In this document: in pieces, positions 56,843 to 64,000 of the stretch
How positions within the stretch are numbered: the stretch's first letter is position 1
How the letters are laid out: the number at the start of each line of letters is the position of its first letter
Assembly: GCA_023053685.1 (NCBI GenBank)
Contig: JALIGW010000001.1
Location: forward strand, 157,499,547 to 157,563,546
Source of the DNA: Diadophis punctatus similis
Taxonomy: Eukaryota; Chordata; Lepidosauria; Squamata; Dipsadidae
Reading direction: 5' to 3'
DNA: 64,000 bases
Program-made: the position numbers and the translations under genes
The notes under the pieces: generated by a model
Databases searched by the model: none
Seen by the model: the letters and a program-made list of their open reading frames with translations, nothing else
Told to the model about the DNA's origin: nothing

Positions 56843-57647
56843 GCACAAAATATTCCTCCAAATCTGGCGCAGAGTGAACCTGAAGGCACTTTTCCATGAA
56901 GAATCAACAGTTAATGGAAATGAACCCACTGAAACTTTGCTTTAAGAATGGATTGGGATGGTCCTTCTTTCCTCAGATGGATCTTGAGGAGTCTCTTCTT
57001 CCTCAAACCTTTTAAGAAACTTACCACCTTGCTGGGTTCTTCAAAAAAACATAAGCTTCTTTATCAAGACCAAGCTTTTATAAACAGACCATGCCATATA
57101 GTATGTATTTGGCGTTTCAAGGGATACTTCTGAGTTTTATTAAATTACTGTGAACTTTTCCAGTGTTCAAGCCAGTGGCAAGGGCAGAATTATAATCAAA
57201 GCCCTGAAGGAAAAAGAGGATTAAAGCTCACCTTTCTCAGCCCCAGAGTCTTTTTAAAAATGTCTAATGACGCATTTAGTTGTACAAGTTAGATATTATG
57301 AGTCAGAGAACACAAGAGCAAACTAGAAGACATACCACGCATGTATTCAACAGGATCTCTGTTGTGATATATCTCATTCCAGTAAAGGTTCTTGGGGTGT
57401 TTTTTTTGTCCTTAAAAGCAGTTTACTAAACACTCCCATTTTATAAACTAGGACTTTTTCAGAACCAGATGTGACCTATAACTGATTTTTTAAAAAGTTG
57501 TTATAGCCAGCTGTATGTGTGATATCGAGGCAATGATCTTTGGGGAAACATAAGGAAAATCATTAAGTAAACCTCTGGTTTGGAAGTGGAGAAAATATAC
57601 ACCTGTACTCATGTACAATGCCAAGTTTTTGGTACAATTATTTAACA
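56843..57647. other. No recognised feature
   Basis: Noncoding. Confidence 0.5.
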
Positions 57648-57845
57648 CAGAGATCCTCAATATCCAGTCAGTAGACCAGTACCGGTCCGTAGCCTGTTAG
57701 GAACTGGCCCGCATAAGCGAGTGAAGCTTCATCTGCACATGTGCAGGATATAGGCAGCATGCAAAAGCATCCCACCACCACTGGTCCGTGGAAAAATTAT
57801 TTCCCCCAAAACCAGGCCCTGATATCAAAAGGGTTAGGGCCGCTG
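57648..57845. mobile_element. hAT-like MITE ('ACCGGTCCGTGG' family)
   Basis: Starts CAGAGATCCTCAATATCC with GTACCGGTCCGTAGCCTG. Its mirror CACTGGTCCGTGGAAAAAT precedes the end GGGTTAGGGCCGCTG. Flanks ATTTAACA (57640-57647) and GTTTAACA (57846-57853) are an 8-bp duplication with one mismatch. Confidence 0.85.
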
Positions 57846-57853
57846 GTTTAACA

Positions 57854-59423
57854 AAGTACTTGAATACTTGTTTCAAGTACAAAAACTCCATCAAAATTCA
57901 TTGTAGAGTGATTAAATTCATGCTGCTAGTGATTTCATTCCTGAATTCTATACAATTGTCATCCTAGATTAGGCTTCATCAATTGAGTCAAATGAGTATC
58001 AGTAGGATATTTTCTTGTCCCAGTTGCTGATCAAAGGCCCATTAGGATCGGCAGCAAATTAATTGTGTCTATTATGTTATAAATGTCTGGCTCTAGTCCT
58101 TTCTCTGTCTTTCCATTTCAAGCAAATGGGGGGGGGGAGTGGCTATTAATTAGAAGATTTTATTTCAAGTGTTTTTCCATGGTGATCCAGTTAGAGGGGT
58201 AAATTGGGAAAAAGGTGGATGTCTTTCATGTCATCCCGTTTGCTGATGTACTGGTCCATCGCTGTTTTCTCTTAGCATCCAATGTTTTTGATGGGCCTGG
58301 TCAGCTTCTTTCTCTTATGGTCAGGAAAGTCATAGATGTACAGTAGATCAATAACAAAACACCCAAAGGATAAATATATTATGGTGCACATTAAGGAAGA
58401 AAGACACCTGTGCATCAGTAAGCATCTTGGTAAAAGGCACAAGGCAACAAAGGTAACAGGTTGAAAACTTTAGAAGGTGAAGGACATAGACTTTCAGTCC
58501 GCTGCCAAGCTCTCCTATTTATATCAAGAAATGTATTTATTATTCCAATTCAAAGTCTCCCAAACTTTCTTTTTAACCTTCAATATGCCAGATGAATTTA
58601 ACGTAACTTTTGCTACCTTGACCCTACTTTGAAGAGTGTATACAAGGAATATCTACAGCAGCTGATAAGTTGAATTCTGCTCAACCGCAAGATAGGACCT
58701 TAGAATGAGCTCTTGGTGCCCCCAAGAGGAAGTTCTAGGAGAAGCACAATATATAGGGATGCTGGTAAACCCCAAACTTATGATATGTCCAAGGATTAAG
58801 TGCTTTTGCTTTCCAGGGAACCTCCAATTAACCAAAGACAACATGAGGTCATTCTTTAGAACAAAATATCACTATTGCCTTTTGGCTATAAGTGAATGAA
58901 AAAGAGAGAAGTGCATTTTTTAAAGGTAGTCGTCCTTCCTAATTAGCATGAAATAATGCAACCCAAACATGTACTAGATCAACAAACTGGTTAGTTTATT
59001 AGGTATCTTTTTTATTTATTTTAAAATGCCTACCTTCATTTTAGAACAACTGTATGCCAGGTGGACTTTCATGGTTGAGCATTGGCTTAAACCTGAAGCT
59101 TCCCCATTCAACATCTTAACCGCAAAACAAATATTCCCAGGACATAAAGGAAAAAAAAACAACTTCTTGAGACATTGTGATAAAATGTACATTGAGAAAT
59201 ACTCTCAAACAATTTAACGTTCGTTTCCATAAGAAAAATCATAATTAAGAAGATATACAGAATAGCTTGGGAAAGTTGTTAATGGATCTTTGGCATCAGC
59301 AAGGACTTTGTTTCATTGCAGATAGGGCTCAGACTTGAAATAATTTTCACAAACATTCATTGGAAAAACCAATGCAACATCATCAGAGTTTAAGATGGGC
59401 TTTTGCAGTAACAAATTGCTTGT
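57854..59423. other. No recognised feature
   Basis: Noncoding. A G10 run near 58128. Confidence 0.5.
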
Positions 59424-59617
59424 ATCCTTACGATTTATATTAATATTGATTGTTTCCTGATTGCTTATTTGTACCCTATGACAATCATTAAGTGTTGTAC
59501 CTCATGATTCTTGACAAATGTATCTTTCCTTTTATGTACACTGAGAGCCTATGCACCAAAGACAAATTCCTTGTGTGTCCAATCACACTTGGCGAATAAA
59601 GAATTCTATTCTATTCT
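59424..59617 (+). mobile_element. CR1-L3 LINE 3' end with ATTCT tail
   Basis: AGTGTTGTACCTCATGATTC, GCACCAAAGACAAATTCC and CCAATCACACTTGGCGAATAAAG, then ATTCTATTCTATTC. In snakes these copies are known to seed AATAG-type microsatellites. 5'-truncated. Confidence 0.85.
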
Positions 59618-60696
59618 AACATCTCCTCCCTTTCTCAGAACATAAGGTTTTCTTTCCGCTTTTAGAAATTGAAGAGGTAAGCTAGCATATGAGAGAAAGA
59701 TAGTAAGAACCCAGCTCAAAGGTTAATTAAGAGACAATCTGGATCAAGTAAAAAATGGTGTAAATAGTAAAATATGAATTTGAGATACATGCTCTCAAAA
59801 ATATATGCTTTAAATCAAATGCATTGGAAGGTTTATTGCTTTAGTTTTGGAAGCATTATTTTTTTTAAAAAAAAAACAGTCATTGCCTGGTGATACACGT
59901 GAAAGACTGCAGGTTTTGGGGGATTGGTCTGCCATCTTGAAGAAGAATTTTAGATTTTTGAAGATGCCAAAACAGGACAGTGAAAGCTTTATGTGTACTG
60001 GGCAGGTTTTTCTTATCTTTTCCAGAATTCCAGATTAAAATTCTATGTGTGTTACTCTCCATGGTCTTTTATTTTCATCAAAAACACAGAATATACCTTC
60101 AGAATATACATTTATTTCTGACATTTTTGTAGAAATCGGAATAAACAGCCATCCTGGCCTTGAATTTTAGTGATAATTTAGCAATCAGAAGCAGGGATTC
60201 AATGTAGATTATTGTGGGATTATAATTATTAACTGGAATAACTATTATTCTTAGCAAATACCAATATGCATTCATTAGCATGCACAACTCAAATCTTGAA
60301 CAACATACGCCACTTTAAGCACATAAACAGAATGAACATTTAACTTACTCATTCTTTTATCAAAAAATGAAAGTAAATGGCATAAATAGGCCTTTAGAAA
60401 TACTATGTAATTTGTAATGCTGTGAATTACATAATTTACATTATAAATTCAAAAGAACAATAATTTCATCAGTCCTTTTCTATGCATTTTTTCAGTTTCA
60501 TGGAGTCAACCATGCTTCTGAAAAGACACAGCAATGTAAGAAAATGTGCAAAACACATGAAAATGATTACGCTTTGGAAGACCTCAACAAAGTAAGACTG
60601 AAGGAAGGAGGAATTTTATTTTAGGAAATAAAGACACTGCAAATGGAGTCACAATAGATAAAACAATGCTTCTTGTTGAGAAAAATGACCACTTGG
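59618..60696. other. No recognised feature
   Basis: AT-rich noncoding DNA. Confidence 0.5.
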
Positions 60697-60706
60697 TGCA
60701 TGTGTG

Positions 60707-60744
<38 letters not shown>

Positions 60745-60786
60745 TGTGTCTGTGTCTGTGTCTGTGTCTGTGTCTGTGTCTGTGAT
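60697..60786. repeat. (TG)n(TGTGTC)n microsatellite
   Basis: TG units to about 60742, then hexamer TGTGTC units to 60784. Confidence 0.97.
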
Positions 60787-60878
60787 ATATATATAAAACA
60801 AATGGAACTAGATGCAGAATACAATAATTTCAGGAAGTTGTTGCATTATAAAAATATGGATATGCAAAAGCATTAGAA

Positions 60879-61356
60879 CAGCGGTTCTCAACCTGTCGGT
60901 CGTGACCCCTTTGGGGGTCGAACGACCCTTTCACAGGGGTCGCCTAAGACCATCGGAAAACACATATTTCTGATGGTCTTAGGAACCGAGACACCGCTCC
61001 TCTATCCAGGCAGGTCCACCCACATATAAATAGACTACTGCAAAAAAAAATGTACCATGGCAACTTCTGAGCATGCGCAAAGCTGAATTTCCGACACTGC
61101 GCATGCGTCGCCATCTTGTTTTTGGCTTTTTTTGCTATTTTTTTTTAAATCGGCACTGTGCATGCGTGCGCGTGCAAAGTGCACACGTGCCCACGAGGTG
61201 CGGCCACGCAGTGCAGAAGGAAGCAAACCGACAGCGAGGTAAGTTAGAACCCACCCCTGAGTTTCCTAATTATTTTATTATTTTATGGTTGGGAGTCACC
61301 ACAACATGAGGAACTGTATTAAAGGGTCGCAGCATTAGGAAGGTTGAGAACCACTG
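60879..61356 (-). mobile_element. SPIN-type hAT element, carrying a second MITE
   Basis: The left end CAGCGGTTCTCAACCTGTCG, the TTTGGGGGTCGAACGACC block and the GATGGTCTTAGG block, and the right end GGAAGGTTGAGAACCACTG, match the SPIN transposon termini as I remember them. It is in inverse orientation to the usual consensus. Flanks CATTAGAA at 60871-60878 and 61357-61364 are a perfect 8-bp duplication. No transposase is present, so it is non-autonomous. Confidence 0.9.
61055..61259. mobile_element. GC-rich MITE fragment inside the SPIN element
   Basis: The end AAGTTAGAACCCACCCCTG at 61259 is the terminus of the 22462-22801 family, and GCATGCGCA motifs fill the interior. The other end is not recognisable, so it is truncated. 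Confidence 0.65.
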
Positions 61357-61364
61357 CATTAGAA

Positions 61365-61855
61365 CAATCCATTGAGGATGTCTATCAATTGCTATTGTTT
61401 ATAGCTGTTTTAAAAAATGGAAACAGTGTGCTCATAATTGTTAAGTTTCTAAAAAAAGAGGGGATGAGAGTGTGAGAATCCCCCAAATATTGGGTGTCCC
61501 TCTGTAACAAACAGGATTTTGAATTTCTTAGATGAAAAAAAAATTAACAAAAATAAGATCTGAACAGAAAGCCTTTGCTGTGGCTAATGAAATGTGGAAA
61601 AGACTGACCTGCGGTCATCCAAATAATTGTCCTGGAGGTCTACATTCATCAGATGCTATAGCCTTTTGCTCATGAACCCACCTTTCCCTATTTCTTCTCC
61701 GTGAGTAGGCCCAAGAAATTTGAATGTAAGATCCATAAAGTATGGACCAGGCATTTATATAAAAAGGAAACTGTCTTCCACTTCTACTTTGCCAACCATC
61801 CATCAGCAGAATTAAAATTCTTCTCAAGCAGCATATTTCATAGAAAGGAAACCAA
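61365..61855. other. No recognised feature
   Basis: Noncoding. Confidence 0.5.
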
Positions 61856-62560
61856 CAGAATAACAAGAGTTGGAAGGGACCTTGGAGGTCTTCTAGTCCA
61901 ATCCCCTGCTCAAGCAGGAGACCCTATACCCGTGATGGCGAACCTATGGCACGCCTGCCATAGGTGGCACATGGAGCCATATCTACCGGCACGGGAGCTA
62001 TTGCCCTAGCTCAGCTCCAGCATGCATGTGTGCACTGGCCAGCTGATTTTCAGCTCAGGCGGAGGCTCTGGGAGGGCGTTTTCGGCCTCCGGAGGGGCGG
62101 GGGAGAGCGTTTTCGCCCTCCCCAGGTTCCAAGTAAGCCTCTGGAGCCTGGGGAGGGCGAAAAACAGGCCTACCAGAAGTCGGGAAATGGGGGAGGGGGG
62201 TCATGCATGGGGGTGGGGCAGCGGAGTGGGGGTCATGCACGCATGCGCAGGGGGGGCATGGTGCATGAGGGCATTGAATTATGGGTTTTGGCACACGCAC
62301 ACGCGCTTTCGGCACCCGAGGGAAAAAAGGTTTGCCATCACTGCCCTATACCATTTCAGACAAACGGCTGTCCAGTCTCTTCTTAAAAACCTCCAGTGTT
62401 GGAGCATCCACTATTTCTGAAGGCAAGCTGTTATACTGATTAATTGTTCTCACTGTCAGGAAATTTCTCCTTATTTCTAGGTTGGTTATTTGTTTTAAAA
62501 GGGTAGGTGCATTGGAAGGACTGAATTCACACATTTTTAAACATACATAGAACCAACTTG
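61856..62560 (-). pseudogene. CR1 ORF2 tail and 3' end, split by a hAT MITE
   Basis: GTTGGAAGGGACCTTGGAGG at 61870 is the CR1 3' signature in antisense. On the minus strand RRNFLTVRTINQYNSLPSEI and the following APTLEVFKKRLD at 62352-62480 form the ORF2 C-terminus, with the frame open for 78 codons. The MITE 61930-62343 interrupts the 3' part. Confidence 0.88.
61930..62343 (+). mobile_element. hAT-like MITE inside the CR1 copy
   Basis: Starts CCGTGATGGCGAACCTATGG and ends AAAAAAGGTTTGCCATCACTG. Flanks CCCTATAC at 61922-61929 and 62344-62351 are a perfect 8-bp duplication. Removing one copy restores the CR1 reading. Siblings are 25867-26592 and 37365-37841. Confidence 0.95.
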
Positions 62561-63384
62561 GGTCTTGATTCGGGATAATCAATTTGTGAAATTCTAAGTT
62601 CAGAGGCCTAGGTCGAACTCTTATGGCACATAACCATAATATAAAGACATATTTGTAGCTCTTTGGTGATAATCAGTGTATGCCCTGAGCAATTTGTAGA
62701 AACATTACCATGTTGCTTGCTCAGTTAGGCTGTTCTGATAAGGATCCAAGAAATGCCTTTATATTTTAAAAATACTTCAAGGTGTTCATTTGCTTAACCT
62801 TGCTGCACAACTGGTGATTCAGAAAGCAGTACACAACTCAGCCAACATGTATTATGGTCTGTTGGGCTCTTGCTTACCCATTTTTTTGTCTTCAAGTCAG
62901 AGGTTTATTGAAAAAAAGTGTTAAATAACTTATTTATTTTTTTATGCTGAAATGTGGTTGCACATTCCTTAGATGCTTGTTCCCAAAACAAACCTCCGTA
63001 CTGACCGCAATATTTCACAATGCTGCAAACTTGGAAGGGCTTTGGAGCATTTCCTTCCTCTAAGAACAGTTTTGGCTGATTTAATTGAAATATTGTTTGC
63101 TTCCTTAACTGTTCTGAAATATTTTGTCCAGGCCCAGATGAGAAGATGTGTAGCCTGTTCTACTAAAATTCTCCGAATTGTTAAAAATAGAGATCAAACA
63201 CATGGACTTCACAAAATGCAGCATAAATAAGCAGTTTATTCAGGACAATGTGAAATGGAAACCACAGGAAAACGGGGGCAGCAGTGAGATCTGAAGTGAT
63301 ATACGAATAGTCCGTTGAAATTAAAATGTCTTAAAAGCTCAAGAAGGGCAGCCAGCAAAGCAAAACTGAAAAGTTCCTCTAGAG
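62561..63384. other. No recognised feature
   Basis: Noncoding. Confidence 0.5.
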
Positions 63385-63519
63385 CAGTGTTTCTCAACCT
63401 TGGCAGTTTGAAGATGTGTGGACTTCAACTCCCAGAATTCCCCAGCCAGCGTTGCTGGCTGTGGAATTCTGGGAGTTGAAGTCCACACATCTTCAAACTG
63501 CCAAGGTTGAGAAACACTG
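63385..63519. mobile_element. Near-perfect hairpin MITE
   Basis: 135 bp made of two arms of about 66 bp starting CAGTGTTTCTCAACCTTGGC. The arms differ at about one paired base (CCCC versus CCAC in the AATTCC.CAGCC block) and the centre. Flanks CTCTAGAG at 63377-63384 and 63520-63527 are a perfect 8-bp duplication that is itself a palindrome. Confidence 0.95.
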
Positions 63520-63527
63520 CTCTAGAG

Positions 63528-63979
63528 CTATAGCACTACTCACATGCTTCTTCAAATCACACAATATAAAATGCAACCTAAGCAAAACTTTCACTCTGGG
63601 TTTGGGTAAAAACAAGCGCAAAACTAGAATATGATTCTGATACATATTGCATGTGAACATGTTTCTCAGTTTGCAGTTGTCTATGACTCAGGCTCACTGA
63701 GCACCAACGGTTTGCTGAGTGGATCAGAACACTAGCATTGTCCCTGTTTGGACAAGAGTTACTCTCTCCAATCTTCAATAAAAAGGAAGGGTATTCAGCT
63801 GGGAAAAAAGGAGGAGCATCCAAACCAAAAACCTAAGGGATTTCATTGCAGTAGAAGCCAAGATGGTCTCCCCTGTGCTTTGAATAGGTGTTAAACCCAA
63901 GAGCTTACTCAAGGAGCTGAAAATGACTAGTTTAACTAGGCTAATGGTACTGACATCATTTGGAATTCTGTGGGGGGGC
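63528..63979. other. No recognised feature
   Basis: Noncoding, short ORFs only. Confidence 0.5.
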
Positions 63980-64000
63980 CAGGGGTGGGTTCCTCCCGGT
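63980..64000. mobile_element. Start of a hAT-like MITE cut by the window edge
   Basis: CAGGGGTGGGTTCCTCCCGG is the terminal repeat of the families at 39229 and 42919. Confidence 0.7.

Overview
The window is vertebrate, non-genic DNA. Its repeats point to a squamate reptile, most likely a snake. They include tRNA-derived SINEs ending in GCGGTATATAA-type tails, CR1 3' ends carrying the 'GTTGGAAGGGACCTTGGAGGTC' signature in antisense, a CR1-L3 3' end with an ATTCT tail, degraded L1 and L2-like LINEs, a SPIN-type hAT element and many short hAT-like inverted-repeat elements. I found no host protein-coding exon, rRNA, functional tRNA gene or CRISPR array. All long ORFs are short, lack family similarity, or lie inside transposable elements. 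The species is an inference from repeat content.

Layout. 1-641 is unremarkable. 642-6620 is a complete LTR element with two 546-bp LTRs that I find to differ at one base. It has a primer-binding site, a polypurine tract and an imperfect 6-bp target duplication, but no gag-pol-env. Its interior holds decayed antisense LINE pieces. 6.6-12.5 kb is nearly repeat-free by eye. 12.5-15.5 kb carries nested MITEs, a CR1 end, a SINE with a perfect 11-bp duplication and a hAT MITE. 17-20.3 kb has a hairpin MITE, a compound microsatellite and an L1 ORF2 remnant. 22-28.4 kb has two L2-like ORF2 remnants, each broken by younger insertions, a second SINE type, and a roughly 1-kb inverted-terminal-repeat transposon. 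29-33 kb has a CR1 ORF2 remnant with the FADD catalytic motif, a SINE and a 400-bp MITE. 36-45.5 kb is dense in nested hAT MITEs and L1 remnants. 45.5-52 kb has SINEs, microsatellites, MITEs and an unusual Gypsy-type insert at 51477-52299, in which two LTRs face each other inside one perfect 5-bp duplication. 54-64 kb continues with SINEs, microsatellites, hAT MITEs, a SPIN element carrying another MITE, a CR1 end split by a MITE, and a near-perfect 135-bp hairpin element.

Insertion ages can be read from nesting and target duplications. LINE remnants (L1, L2-like, CR1) are mostly oldest. hAT MITEs with 8-bp duplications cut into them. The LTR element at 642-6620 looks like the youngest integration. 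The two most unusual structures are that young, noncoding, LINE-carrying LTR element and the inverted-LTR Gypsy insert. All family names come from recognition by eye and no database search was made.
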